DNA from: Rhododendron vialii
Taxonomy: Eukaryota > Streptophyta > Magnoliopsida > Ericales > Ericaceae
Length of the DNA stretch: 64,000 bases
Assembly (NCBI RefSeq): GCF_030253575.1
Contig: NC_080568.1
Location: forward strand, 32,205,001-32,269,000
Direction: 5' to 3'
Shown: positions 21,840 through 33,907 of the stretch, in pieces
How positions within the stretch are numbered: position 1 is the first letter of the stretch
Layout: every line of letters begins with the position of its first letter
Translations under genes and position numbers: made by a program
The notes under the pieces: generated by a model
Seen by the model: the letters and a program-made list of their open reading frames with translations, nothing else
Databases searched by the model: none
Told to the model about the DNA's origin: nothing

Positions 21840-24278
21840 ATGGAAACTAATGGTTTCTTCAATTGCATTATTAAGTCCTTGTGTTTCTGTGCCCTCCTTG
21901 GGCTTGATCTTTCTTCTGCCACATCTCCGTACATTGGCAAGATTTATCCAGGGTTTGAAGGGTCTCAAATGAATTGGGTCGATCACAACGGTCTGTTTCT
22001 CCTGTCCAACAACTCTATATTCGCTTTAAGATTCTACAATGGTTTGGATGTAGCTTCCTTTGTTTTGGTTGTCATCCACATGGGAAGTTCCAAAATAGTT
22101 TGGACTGCCAATAGAGGGTTGCTGGTTAGAAACACTGATAAATTCGTGTTTGATAAGAATGGGAATGTTTACTTGGAAAATGCGACAAGTGTAGTTTGGT
22201 CTACGGATACGAAAGGGAAAGGAGTTACGTCCATGGAATTGCTGGACACGGGGAATTTGGTTTTGGTTGGGGATAATAAGAAAATCCTTTGGCAGAGCTT
22301 TAGTCATCCCACCGATACCCTTTTATCTGGTCAGGAATTTGTTGAAGGGATGAGGCTGAAGAGTTTCCCTTCCCAACATAATTTGAATCATTATCTTGAG
22401 ATCAAGTCAAATGACGTGATCCTGTATGCAGGATATCGAACTCCACAAGTTTACTGGTCTATGGCGAATGATAATGGGACAGCCATCAAAGAAGCCAATG
22501 GAACAATATTTTCTGCTTCCATAGTTGCCAACTCATGGAATTTCTATGATCGAAACAAAACCCTTGTTTGGCAGTTTAGATTCTCACCATTCAATGATGT
22601 GAATGCAACTTGGGCTGCTGTTCTGGGCACAGAGGGGTCAGTCTCTTTCATAAATCTTGAGAGGGGAGCAATGCCTGGACCTCCGCCATTGAAAATTCCA
22701 AAAAATTCCTGTGGCACTCCTGAGCCTTGTAATCCATTTGTTGTGTGTAGTTTTGACATCCGATGCCAGTGCCCTTCAGCTCTCAGATCTCATCCTAATT
22801 GCATGCCCCAGCTTGACATCTCATGTAATAGCTCACAAAGTGTGGTTGAGATGTTATATATTGGCGAAAAACTTCATTATTTTGCACTTGGATTTGTTGT
22901 ACCCGTTTTGAAAACTCATTTGAATGGTTGTAAAGAAGCCTGCATTAGAAACTGCTCATGCCGGGTGCTATTCTTTGAGAACACATCGGGCAATTGCTTT
23001 CTGTTCGATCAGATAGGAAGTTTACAACGCGCTGACTCTGGTTCTTCTGGTTTCACTGCATATATCAAGGTTCAGATTGGAAATGGGACGAAAGGGAAGA
23101 AGCATGTTGCATCTATTGTGATTATATCGGTTTTGACGGTAATAGCTATTGTAGTTCTACTCTACATAGGATTCCGATTAGTCCTCAGAAAGGATAAACT
23201 ACCTGAACCCTCTCAAGAGACCTCCGAAGAGGATAATTTCTTAGACAATGTCTCCGGAATGCCTGTACGCTTCAGTTACAATGATCTTTGTAGTGCAACA
23301 AAAGACTTCTCTGAGAAGCTTGGCCAAGGAGGATTTGGTTCAGTGTACCAAGGATTGCTTAGAGATGGGACCAAAGTGGCAGTGAAAAAACTGGAGGGCA
23401 TTGGGCAAGGGAAGAAAGAGTTTAGAGCTGAAGTAAGCATCATAGGAAATATCCATCACGTCCATCTGGTCAAGCTCAAAGGCTTTTGCGCTGAGGGGAG
23501 CCACCGGCTTCTTGTTTACGAATACATGGGTAAAGGGTCTTTAGATAAATGGATCTTCACGAAGATACGAGACGGTAATATATTGGATTGGGAGAAGAGA
23601 TTCAATATTGCTTTGGGGACTGCAAAAGGATTGGCCTATCTCCATGAAGAATGCGATGTCAAGATTGTCCACTGTGATATCAAACCTGAAAATGTTCTCC
23701 TTGATGATAATTTCCTCGCAAAAGTTTCAGATTTTGGTTTGGCGAAGCTAATGGGAAGGGAACAAAGCCATGTATACACGGTAGTTAGGGGCACAAGAGG
23801 GTACTTAGCACCAGAGTGGATAACAAACCATGCCATATCAGAAAAGAGTGATGTCTACAGTTTTGGTATGGTTCTTTTGGAGATCATTGGGGGAAGAAAG
23901 AACTACAACCCAGGTGAGATTTCAGAGAAAGCCCATTTTCCGTCTTATGCCTTAAAAATGATGGAAGAAGGAAAACTGGAAGACATCATTGATCCGAATC
24001 TTGATATTGACAAGAATGATGAAAGGATTATTGCTGCAATGAAGGTTGCTTTGTGGTGTATACAGGATGACATGCATATGAGACCACCGATGAGTAAAGT
24101 GGTCCAAATGCTCGAAGGTCTTTGCGCAGTGCCTGAGCCCCCTGCCTTAGTTCAAATGAGTTCTCGCCTTTATTCAAGTTTCTTCAAATCTAGTAGCGAA
24201 GAGGGCACTTCCTCGGGGTTATCGGTTATGGATAGTGTTGCGCTACTCCCAGATGTTGAACTATCTGGGCCACGATGA
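21840..24278 (+). CDS. SD25: G-type lectin S-receptor-like Ser/Thr kinase, SD2-5 type
   Basis: A single intronless frame of 812 aa. The order is: signal peptide (about 1-28), bulb-type lectin domain (about 45-165, with WTANR and ELLDTGNLVLV, then WQSFSHPTDTLL), Cys-rich EGF-like stretch (290-321), PAN/apple-like region (about 330-410, CKEACIRNCSC), transmembrane helix (about 423-447), and kinase domain (about 493-765). The kinase has the glycine loop GQGGFGSV, Lys516 in VAVKK, catalytic HCDIKPEN (611-618), DFG 631-633 and APE 657-659. Cys replaces Arg before the catalytic Asp, so it is a non-RD kinase, a class often linked to innate-immune receptors. The C-tail FFKSSSEEGTSSG and final LSGPR match SD2-5. 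All catalytic residues are present, so it looks functional at the plasma membrane. The ligand is unknown. Confidence 0.95.
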   Translation: METNGFFNCIIKSLCFCALLGLDLSSATSPYIGKIYPGFEGSQMNWVDHNGLFLLSNNSIFALRFYNGLDVASFVLVVIHMGSSKIVWTANRGLLVRNTDKFVFDKNGNVYLENATSVVWSTDTKGKGVTSMELLDTGNLVLVGDNKKILWQSFSHPTDTLLSGQEFVEGMRLKSFPSQHNLNHYLEIKSNDVILYAGYRTPQVYWSMANDNGTAIKEANGTIFSASIVANSWNFYDRNKTLVWQFRFSPFNDVNATWAAVLGTEGSVSFINLERGAMPGPPPLKIPKNSCGTPEPCNPFVVCSFDIRCQCPSALRSHPNCMPQLDISCNSSQSVVEMLYIGEKLHYFALGFVVPVLKTHLNGCKEACIRNCSCRVLFFENTSGNCFLFDQIGSLQRADSGSSGFTAYIKVQIGNGTKGKKHVASIVIISVLTVIAIVVLLYIGFRLVLRKDKLPEPSQETSEEDNFLDNVSGMPVRFSYNDLCSATKDFSEKLGQGGFGSVYQGLLRDGTKVAVKKLEGIGQGKKEFRAEVSIIGNIHHVHLVKLKGFCAEGSHRLLVYEYMGKGSLDKWIFTKIRDGNILDWEKRFNIALGTAKGLAYLHEECDVKIVHCDIKPENVLLDDNFLAKVSDFGLAKLMGREQSHVYTVVRGTRGYLAPEWITNHAISEKSDVYSFGMVLLEIIGGRKNYNPGEISEKAHFPSYALKMMEEGKLEDIIDPNLDIDKNDERIIAAMKVALWCIQDDMHMRPPMSKVVQMLEGLCAVPEPPALVQMSSRLYSSFFKSSSEEGTSSGLSVMDSVALLPDVELSGPR

Positions 24279-25785
24279 TTGAAGCCATTGTTGAAGATGT
24301 TCTTTTGGACGTCGTCTGTTGTCTCCACATACCTTCGAGCCATGAGATATGTCAACTTTTTATGCCTACGTGTACTTCTATGTTTTGAGCTCGAGTCTCA
24401 AGCTCCGTGATAGTTGCCACTATAGAAAATTTCAGAATGTCGATTAGATGATTTATTTGACAATGAATAATTGATCTTGGTTTCTGCCCTATCGTTTTTG
24501 TTTTTTCTTTTCTGAATGATGAGTTGTTAATAGTATTTTTAGCACTATCTGAATCCTACTAGGAAAATATTCATCACCTGAGAGGTAAAACATACTGTGG
24601 CAATGCATTGAAAGGCGTGCGAATATTATCATTTTAGATCTACGTCAGATGTCAAATACCATCTCTAACTTTTCAGCTGTTGCAAGTCTCGTATGTTTGG
24701 TTCCTCTTACAATTGTTTCATATGTTCCACAACCAGCTAAGAACTGAATCAGTAACTGTTATTGATTCCACCACCAGGACTGTGATATTGGGGCGAGGAG
24801 GATTGTGAGGACATTTAATGGATACCCATTGGGATCCTGAGAGCAGCAATCAAAACTTACCACAGGGAACACCCACAGCCACAGGGATATTGCTTCCCAG
24901 TGTTGCAGACAATTATAGACAAACTACAAAGATTGGCTAAGATATGATTCTCGGCTGCTGGTATTGTCAAATCACCCGGCAACTCGTCCGAGAGATTGCT
25001 GTGGATAGTTTGCAAGAATGGCATTGATCACGAGATAGATGTGGGTGCCCATCTTCAGTGTCATTGGGTAGGGATGCTGTTGTTACCATCCTCCTATGCA
25101 TTTGAATGCTTCCAGGGTCTGATATGGACATTTGAGTACGGTACCAGATGTGAGTGAGTGTGTCTAAGCGTGTGATTCTATCTAGAGTTCTCATCTAAAA
25201 TCACACAAGCACAGTGACAAAATACTCGTACAAAATACTAGTACTTGGATATGTGGTATAGAAGGACGGTGTATTTCTAACAAGGTAACGCTATAAAAAC
25301 ATAAACGTTGTATGTAACAACTTCCTCTTTTTCTGTGCCCCTTGATTTTACTGGTCCGCATTCAACTTGTGTATATTATTTGTGCAAATTAAAGGGGCAG
25401 AAAATGAGATGCACAGGGTATGCACATGTTCTTTTGAAGGGAACTAGTGGAATAGGAGGGACTCAGGAATGTTCGTGATTACACGAGTCTCCTGGGTAGT
25501 GGGTGCAGCCAATGGTATCGCTTTGCCAGGAGACCGTATACTAGCGCTTATGGGCTATGGCGTGGGCATACCCAAGTTGAAACAAGACAATCCCGAACCT
25601 TGGCTTTGACACGCCAAGGGAGGGGATGCCCATGCATCATCAAGACACTTAGTTTGCCACGACCTGTTTAAAGAAGATGCGCATACAAGACCGAAATTTT
25701 CGTCCAAGAAGATATGGCCTGACCAACTCTAATGTACAACCCAGCTGCTCTTTCTTGGAACTAACCGTGCAATATGCAGTGGAGC

Positions 25786-25953
25786 ATCAACCAAGGGAAA
25801 AAGACAGGTACTACCTTTGCTATGATACATCTCCAAAACAACAATCTGGAACCCCACCCGAAACTGCATATCAACCAAGGGAAAAAGGTAGGTATGACCT
25901 GTTCAATAATACATCCCCAAAACAACAACCCGGAACCCCACGCAAAAGTAAAC
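25786..25953. repeat. Two tandem 84-bp units
   Basis: Units 25786-25869 and 25870-25953 both begin ATCAACCAAGGGAAAAAG and share CATC(T/C)CCAAAACAACAA and GGAACCCCAC. The 84-bp period keeps frame, so both strands translate as repeated 28-residue units (for example QPREKxRYxL...SPKQQxGTP), but no gene context supports translation. Confidence 0.85.
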
Positions 25954-27052
25954 AACACGTGGTGCCTAGTTACACATAGGGCTTGCTTTCTGGTTCTTTT
26001 CATAACGCCGGTTATTTGGGTACCCTAAAATGCAACTCATGCCCTAATCTCATGTTTAATTTTGTCAATCAATCAATCAACAGAACAGACCCTTTATGCT
26101 TATAAGCTTTGACAACATATTTTGAAGGGTTTTTTTTTTTATCGGAAAAAGTTAGTAGTGTTAGCTTGAGTTTAACGGTTGAGTTTCCTTGTAGTCCTGA
26201 TGATCCTTTCCAACCTATTACGTACAGAAAGGACATGGACAACCCAGTTCTTTGATGCCTCCATACCCCATCATAACGACAGCCAACTTATTATATGGAC
26301 AAACAGAGAGAAAAGTCCTGGGATGTAATAGGGACACAAGAGAGTACGGGAAGGTGTCTCACACAAAGGTTAAGGGCCGCATCAACCATTTCGAGCCACA
26401 AGAAAAATATCAGGGTCAGAATCAGGACTTACGGACCTCGATTGATACACAAACAAATCAGATTTGTTTAAACTTTAGCACAATCTGTGCCGTTCATCTC
26501 AACATCTGGGAATTTTTTTTTTTTCCATGTGGCGATAAATTGTCATGGGTCAGTTTGATAGTGTGGGAAAAAACCTTAACCACAGAAGCAAAGCATTATA
26601 ATGACAGTGTGCAACAATATTCTTTCCTGTGAGATACTTAGCAAAAAATCAAGCACAAGCCGTTGGATATGTGGCCCTCAATCTGTTCGGAGAGTCTAAA
26701 ACGAGTGGTGAGTTGTGACCCAAGGAGTCAAAAGAACTGATTTCTAAATTTGGAAAACCAAGAAAATGAAAATTCACGGTCTTCCAATATGTTCAAATTG
26801 GAGAAGCTGGGTTCATCGTATCCTAAACCGCGAAAGTCACAACAGAAATCGAGTAAAATTCACTGGCGGTGCAGCCATTTCCCTTATTATCAACCTCGCT
26901 TCAAATGAAAAAAAAATGAAAATACATATTCTTGGTTTGAAATAATCACAATACATGTGAAAGTGATACACGTCAAAGTGATGTCATGTATCCTAACATT
27001 TCTTTTCATGGATCGAGTGTCTTTCAGAATGGCAGTAACAAACATGTCTTCG

Positions 27053-27073
27053 GAGAGAGAGAGAGAGAGAGAG
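27053..27073. repeat. (GA)n microsatellite
   Basis: About ten GA units in spacer. Confidence 0.85.
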
Positions 27074-29268
27074 GGGAATACTCTACATGTTCCTTCACGT
27101 CACCAATGCTGAAGGATTTCCAAAACATTTATTCATTAGTGTGAGAAATTTACACTATCTTACACTTAAAGGTTACACTACGCTCTACTCAACATAATAG
27201 GAGGGAAAAAATGGAAAATAAAAGAAGAAAAGAAAAAGGAAAAGAGAACCGCATAGCTACTATATATTAATATGTTAACAATTAGTTCACTAACCTAGTT
27301 CATGACAACCATAGTGAAGGCCACAGAAAGATGAGTGTTTGATTTAAGAAGCTGCAGTTAAAGGCTGGTGATGAGACGCCCCTTTGAAAAATTCTGGTGA
27401 CATTGTACGGCCGCTTTCAGTTCCACCATGCCCCCCTTCTTCATCGTCTTCCTCTTCCTCTTTGGCATCCCAAAGGAATCGAGCATATGAAGCCATCACA
27501 TAACTGCACCAATACGTCAACACATAGATTTCTCATGAAGTAACTTGCATAATTTCAGAAGTAACTTACATAGTGACTGAGTGTAAGAAACAAATATAGA
27601 CAAAAGCTCCAAAGAAAAATGACTGAATTTTTAGCCAAGACTAAAATCAGATCATGAATTTGCAAGGGATTTACTAAGAGAAGGAAAACTGATCGGAAAA
27701 CTAAATAATAGAGTTGAGAGAATCTATTTACAAGCCACAACCTCATTGAAACTCAGGTTAGACAGTTTTGCTTCCAGCCACTTACATATCCAAGTCACCA
27801 TATAGATGGAACAGAAGACGGTTTTAGTTCCAAAGATGTGATTTCACAGCTAGTGTTCAAGCAAATTTTGAACCGAAAAAGGTCTAGTAACACAAGACGT
27901 GGACACCACAAATGTGTAGCCTTACCAGTCATCGGGGTCGGTTTTCACAGCTTGGTCAAAGTAAGTTTCTGCTCTATCAGCATCCCTTTTGGCTTCCCAT
28001 ATCAGATCAGCATAGAGCGATAGAAGATTCCCGTCATTTGGGTTTGCTAAAATTGCCCTCCCACAGTACTCTTCAGCCTTTGCAAGATCTCCTCGAACCT
28101 GAATGCCAATGACCAAAATATGTTATCTAATGAAGAAGAGGAGAGTAACAAATTCAGAATCTTTTTCGGTCTTTTAACTACATGGTCACTGACTCACTAG
28201 CAAATTATACCATGTTGCGCTAAAACGGGTAGGATGCAGGAACAAATGAAGTATTTTTTCTCTAATTCGTATACATTGTACGTAATCTTCCTGATCTATG
28301 ACCACCCTGCAAAGGCCCTTTGCTTGGGAAGAAGATCAGAAAATAGATACAACAATAACAAAGTGCTGAAACAGGGTACATATACATGGTAATCACTTCC
28401 TCAAGGTCCCAAAAATGTACACGAAGACAAATTAAAACATGTGCATAGTTCTGATACGATATCTCCCCCGCCAAGAATCAGAGGTTGAGCCCAACAGATT
28501 ATTATGACTACCGGTCTAATATTCGAATCACGCTCACAATTTGCCAAGAATCGCGTTTACATGCACGATCATATGACCATGAGGAACATGACAATTAAAC
28601 CTGGAAAAACGACCTATACTAAGCTTGTTAAACAACTAGGATGAGCCGAGCAATAGATTGTCTTAGTTTCATTTGAGAATTTAACGACCTTCACAAATAT
28701 CTTTAAGTTAGCCTGTCTACTAGGGCAATATCGAACGAGCTTTAATCGAGCCATTTAGCAACGATCTTGAGCAGCTTGAATTCTTTAGACAAGGCCAAGT
28801 AGTTACTTGTTTAATTTAACAAGCATCATAACACGGAGAAGCTTGGTAATTTATTTACGTGACGAACCAATTTCATTCATGATCGGACCAACATGGCAAC
28901 ATCTCTTCATTGACGAATACAAAGAAGAAAAACAGAATAAACCAATGATACCATAACCATTGCATAGAAGTTATTCTCAAAAAGGCTTGGTCGGTCTACT
29001 TTTATTTGATTGTCATTCTTGCTTGGTAAGAAAGAACCCAAATTCTTTTCTTTGTAAACACACTTTCTAGGCAACCAAACAGAATCAAGAACTTCTTCTT
29101 TTTTCTTTGAATCCGGCCCTTCTGCAATTTAATTATATTCAATCTCATCCCGTCCGTTCATTTTAGCAATTAATGGTTCAAATTTTAAAATGTCTTTTTG
29201 TGGGGATAAACTAATCTTTCCACGAAGAGTCATCTAATTAACCATTAAAAATACTTAGGTCCCGTTCC

Positions 29269-29856
29269 GGAAACCTTCTTAAAAAATAAGTACTTATTTT
29301 GCAACTTCTCATTCAAAAATAAGAAGGGTCATTCCACAAAACCCAAATAAAAAGTTCATTTCACATTTTCAAACTCAAAAATCATGTAAATGAAAAAAAA
29401 AATTAATTTTTTTTGCACCGTATTAAAGATCTCAATGAGATCTATCAAACAAGATCCATAGTGATAAAAAAATTATTTGCGTAAACACATGATTTTTGAG
29501 CTTGAAGTTGCCTTATACAAAAAATAAGACTGTTGCTATGATAATGGGTGTATATGTGATGATCATATATACATGGAAAATGGGTGCTCAGATCAAGCAC
29601 CTTACACACCTCGGATGCAGTTGATTCCCGTGAAAGCCCCCCAGATTTTTTTTTATAGAATTTTTGGACGGCTCGGATCAGCCGTCCGGTGGCCGGAGAT
29701 GGCCCGGCACTGCCGCTGATACGATTTCCCTCTCTGGCGCCCATTGGTTCCTATATAAATTCTGAAAAATAAGCACCTCCTCCTTATTTTTTGGAAAACA
29801 AGCCTTCTTATTCAACAAAAAATAAGTTCTTATTTGAGTTGTGGAACACAGCCTTA
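29269..29856. mobile_element. MITE with GTTCCGGAA-type ends, hosting a nested foldback
   Basis: The left end AGGTCCCGTTCCGGAAACC and right complement AAGGCTGTGTTCCACAACTC are related, and AATAAGTACTTATTTT pairs with AATAAGTTCTTATTTG. No TSD is evident. It contains the nested foldback 29529-29764 and lies within TPR intron 1. Confidence 0.55.
29529..29764. mobile_element. 407-bp foldback family, copy 2 (left arm mostly deleted)
   Basis: The ends ACTGTTGCTATG and complement CAGAATTTATATAGGAACC match the family termini. A direct repeat, AAAAATAAG, lies at 29520-29528 and 29765-29773. It retains the right arm with GGTGCTCAGATCAAGCACC, CACACCTCGGATG and TTTTTGGACGGCTCGGATC, but lacks most of the left arm, so it cannot form the full hairpin. 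Confidence 0.8.
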
Positions 29857-30456
29857 CTGAGATTACAAAAAAGAAGAAGCCATGTTTTGTTTTTTTACCT
29901 CTTTCAAGAATTTGGCGTAGTTCCCAAGTAAAAGACCATTCCCAGGATTCGCCTTAATAAGCATCCGTACCATCACATCCCCTCCCAAAATCATTACCCC
30001 CATCTCCACCGTCCGATCCTCTCCCTCCACCACCGCCACCGCAAGTCCCACCACCACCCCCACCTTCTACAGCTAACAAAAGCAAATCAACTGAACTTGA
30101 ACCGGGTCCCACCTCCTTCTCTTTCCCTTCCGCGGCCATCACAGACGACAACGACGTTGTTCTACTAAGGGTCGGGACAGGGGGTCTTCCGCTCGTGGCC
30201 TTGAGCTCCGAGAAGGACCTGGTCAGGTTCCTCGGCGGGTCAGGTGATGTTATCAGAGCAGAGGAACACGACCGCGTTAGGGACAAGGACTTGCTTCTTT
30301 TCGGTGGGAGAGAGAGGTCGGGCTCCGGCGAGGATTCTACTACCGGTTTGGCCCGTTTGGGAAGCCTTGCCCATGAGTTTAGAATCGGACTTGACGAGCT
30401 CCTCAGTAGCATGGTTGTGTGAAAAAAAATGATTGGAGTGAGAGTGAGTTGTCTTT

Positions 30457-30488
30457 AGAGAGAGAGAGAGAGAGAGAGAGGGGAGAGA
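30457..30488. repeat. (GA)n microsatellite upstream of the TPR gene
   Basis: About 12 GA units followed by degenerate GA, 45-75 bp before the ATG on the minus strand, so CT-rich in the leader. Confidence 0.9.
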
Positions 30489-30529
30489 GATCTCCCTTGT
30501 CGGAGCTGAAAATATCAACTGGTGATATA

Positions 30530-31849
30530 TAAGAGTGGGGATGCAAGCAAGCAGAGCTCAGCTTTGAAAGACTTGAGCTAGTTTCCGTTATAAATGAGGC
30601 AAGTTTGGTTCGTTATAAAGGAGTAGAGTTTTTTTTAGTGTTAGAGCTCGACTCAATTTACCATACGAGCTTAAAATTCGAATTCGAGCTCAGCTAGGTT
30701 TCTAAAGGAGTTGAATCAAGCCGAACTTTGAGATGGTCAAGTGTCATGCCCCCACTCGAGACTAAAATAATTTTGTTATATTTTGTAGTACTATATTAGC
30801 ATAATTATGAAAGGTTGCTAATATATAAACATACACACTTGTATATGTCTCAAAAATACACACATATAATTAGTTTTATGCTTGAATTTCATCATATGGT
30901 GCATTTATACTTGTTACTTTACAAACTGTTTGTTTATTTGAAGCTATTTTATCTTTATTTTCTTTATTTTTAACCATTTAGAAGAAATATCTTAAAATAA
31001 AGTTATTAACAGAACTAGCTCGATCGTTCTAAAACTTGTCGATACTCATTTACAACTAAGTAACTCGAAATTTTTTGTTTATCTAATTTAACTAAAAGTA
31101 CGCATTATAAAACTTTTGTTGTTAATAATGCATACTTTAATTTTGTACGATCTTACTATGGTTTACTAAAAAAAATAAACTTTCGCCATTATATTTAACT
31201 AGGTGCTCCCACTTGTCTACATTCATGGATTCGTCCCAGGTCAGAACAGAGATGTGATATGCTTCTCTTTTTTTGTGTAACCGGGTGCCCTGGCAGTTTG
31301 TGAACTTTTTTTTATACTTCCTCTGTCCCATTTACTTTGTATAATTGCAAAACTTAAAATAGAGAAATATAATAAAATTCTACTATTTTGATACACCTCA
31401 ATGCTAGTTCTAACGATAAGTTTTAACATGAATAATGTAAAATGGACTCCGAATTTAGTTAAAATACCAAAAAAATTCATGTATTTTATCAAAAAAAAAA
31501 CCTGCTAGTTTTTGTGTACCGACCTAGATCTTGGTACAAGCTGGTACAGATCTATACACCCGTTATCAACCGACATAGGCTGATATTTGGCTGGTACAAA
31601 ACACCAAGGTATGTGTACCATTTATGGCCGGTATCGGTATGAGATTGACAACATTGATCTCAGGTTCGAAACCTCATAGACCCTATTAATTCTTACGGAA
31701 TCCTTCTGTATGGTGCTTCGTTCGATTTACTCCGACTTTAAATAGGCTCATGTACAGTCTGTAATGAACGATGTAATTGGTGCCACGTAATTTAATAAAG
31801 GTACCCATTAATTAGCTGACCCAAAAAAAAAAACTGAGCTTAAAGAAGA
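30530..31849. other. Spacer with SINE-like remnant
   Basis: A+T-rich. Around 30640-30730 there are weak GAGCTCGA motifs that may be a decayed hAT-type copy. From about 31640 to 31830, a GGTTCGAAACC B-box-like motif followed by a poly(A) end suggests a SINE remnant with no clear TSD. Confidence 0.3.
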
Positions 31850-32662
31850 ATCCGTATTATGAAACGCTAAACCAGCTAGATAAGTGGGCATTGCCAAGTC
31901 ACTCCGAAAGGCTGTCTTCTCTCTGTTTCGAACCAAGGCAGTGCCTATTCTCCAGTTTGTTAAACTCGTGAATCTTAAACGATCATTAGAAATCTAAACT
32001 GAGGGCTTCAAAAAGAAACAAGAAAAGTAGACGGGTCTGAACAGTCCCTATTTGGATGTGTAAAATATGCCCTCCTAGTCGTATGAAAATTCATAACATT
32101 CGCACAAGAATTCATATCATTTATATGTTCCGAGTGTGCAAATGTTATGCTGAAAATTACTTGCTCTTATTACAAACTTGTATGCAAATGTCATGACTTT
32201 GAGGTAGAATTAAGGAGGTGTACGTGCATGGCACATCCAAATAGGGGTGTCCAATGTAGCACTTCCCTTGCGAATATTCACACAACATCTAGATAACAAA
32301 TTACGTTTCTAGACCTCATACATAAAAAAATGATACTACATGCACATCAACCATACACATGGTTGAAGCTGGTCAGTCATGACCTGTAATAAGGTCGTTG
32401 GTGAATTGGGATATGTATCTTCAGCAGTGATTTTATTTTATTATTATTATTTTTTTTGGTCAAACGAAAATTCAGCAGTGATTTTATTTGTCATTATCTC
32501 GTCCTCGATATACCTTTCTTCGAGTCATTAATGAAAGTTTTCTTGTTAATGACTGTAAGTTACAATGACTTTGCAGGAAAATGATGCATAATTAACAAAA
32601 TCTTTCATGTTGCCCTCATTTTTGAAGAAGAGGAGAGAGAGAGAGAGAGCCCAAATTGATTG

Positions 32663-32709
<47 letters not shown>

Positions 32710-33010
32710 CCCAAATTCATTGCGACTACAGCCCCAAATTGATTGCGGCTACAGTGCAAATAGGTCCCAGTAATGGTTTTTGGGTCGTATGAAACTGTTA
32801 CACCTCGATATACCCGTGGGAGAGAAAATCGCATGCTTATCGGACCGGTTCAGGGCAAGTTCCGTTGGTGGCACTTACCTTCTCACAATCTCAACGAGTC
32901 GGTTTATTGGTCACCGTTTCTCGATCAGAGCAATGCATGCATCACGTTTTTGCAAGAACATGGAATATATGAGAAAACAAAAACTTCTCCTTCACGCCTT
33001 CATATTCAAT
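31850..33010 (+). pseudogene. Truncated trichome birefringence-like (TBL) gene copy
   Basis: This is a partial duplicate of the TBL copy just downstream. The leader-like region (CTAAACCAGCTAGAT at about 31868, then GTTTCGAACCAA) matches 33735-33860. The intron region (TAGCACTTCCCTTGCGAATA at about 32259) matches about 34448. The exon segment near 32860-32930 reads FRWWHLPSHNLNESVYWSPF, the conserved TBL block. Exon 1, the GDS motif and the C-terminal DxxH region are absent, and (GA)n tracts at 32634-32706 interrupt the remnant. It cannot encode an acetyltransferase. Confidence 0.75.
32634..32706. repeat. (GA)n microsatellite blocks
   Basis: Two GA runs (about 32634-32649 and 32667-32706) separated by GCCCAAATTGATTGCGA, a phrase that repeats three times nearby. 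Confidence 0.9.
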
Positions 33011-33757
33011 AGACCAGAAGATTTGTGAGATTAGTATTTTTTCTAAATAATGGAAACGTGTTTGGTGGGGGATACGGATACTTTGTATAATCTTTTTTCA
33101 ATTTGAGGCATGCATATTTACACTCAAAGTGATGAGGACCCACCCAAACATCCTCATACCCAGATATCATCGTACCCAGACAGTTTTTTTATAACCCAAC
33201 TATCTGGGCTAGTTTATGCGCACCTCAATTAATCCCAGAGGACCAATTCTACCGCTCACATGCGGGGGTCCCAATTAAAGCCAGAGTAAAACTTTGTATG
33301 AAGTACTAGTCCCAAAGAAGTTCATAACACCTAAGAGATTTCGAATTTGAGACCTTGCAACCCCTAAGTCCTAAGTCTCATGCAAGTCTTGATATCATCA
33401 CATAAAATACGGGGTAGTGATTTTCACACACCCTTTTTTAGCATCCGCACTCTTTTTTTTTTGTCCTTATTCATGTGAATTTATTTTGTTACCTTTCATA
33501 AGTTCCCTTTTCCACAAATGAAGGGGTATTGGGCAATAAAGTAAATTCACATTAAGTAAAGACAAAAAAAAGAGTGTTACAAGGTGGTCAAAGCCCAGAA
33601 CTTAGAGACTTGTTCTCTCTTAGGTTTCTGTACAGAGTTTTGTTTTGTTCTGACTTCAAATGGGCTGATGGTGGGTTTGATCCAATCGGAAATTAGTCGA
33701 GACTGAATTATAAAACAAACCCTATATTGTGAACTACTAAACCAGCTAGATTAGTGA

Positions 33758-33758
<1 letters not shown>

Positions 33759-33793
<35 letters not shown>

Positions 33794-33803
33794 TGTGTGT
33801 GTG
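33759..33803. repeat. (TC)n-(GT)n microsatellite in the TBL leader
   Basis: About 16 TC units then a short GT run, absent from the equivalent place in the upstream duplicate. Confidence 0.85.
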
Positions 33804-33907
33804 TGTCAGTGTTTCGAACCAAAGCAGTTCCTATTCTCAAGTTTCTCCAATTCATGAATCTTAACAGAAACAAAAGAACCAAAAGCTGAGGAAATACAAG
33901 GTCTAAG

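Larger units (their letters stand above)
24279..27343. other. Intergenic spacer, no gene recognised
   Basis: This holds the kinase's 3' flank, an 84-bp tandem duplication (25786-25953), a (GA)n tract (27053-27073) and otherwise unassigned sequence. Open frames are short and unsupported. Confidence 0.45.
27344..30412 (-). pseudogene. TPR-repeat protein gene with an apparent frameshift in exon 1
   Basis: Three exons: 29899-30412, 27926-28098 and 27344-27503, with GT-AG junctions. Exon 1 starts MLLRSSSSPILNSWARLPKR and has Ser/Pro- and Gly-rich stretches. Exons 2 and 3 encode TPR helices: [39 protein letters not shown], then YVMASYARFLWDAKEEEEDD. This is a conserved plant TPR family of unknown function. 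At the end of exon 1 the first frame reads GTDAY then stops. The TPR frame (ANPGNGLLLGNYAKFLKE), which is in phase with exon 2, is offset. Relatives have a few extra residues (Tyr-x-x-Met-Ile type) here, so a deletion of about 14 bp near 29957-29962 is the likely cause. A sequencing error or use of an in-frame downstream ATG are alternatives. A (GA)n tract lies upstream. Confidence 0.75.
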
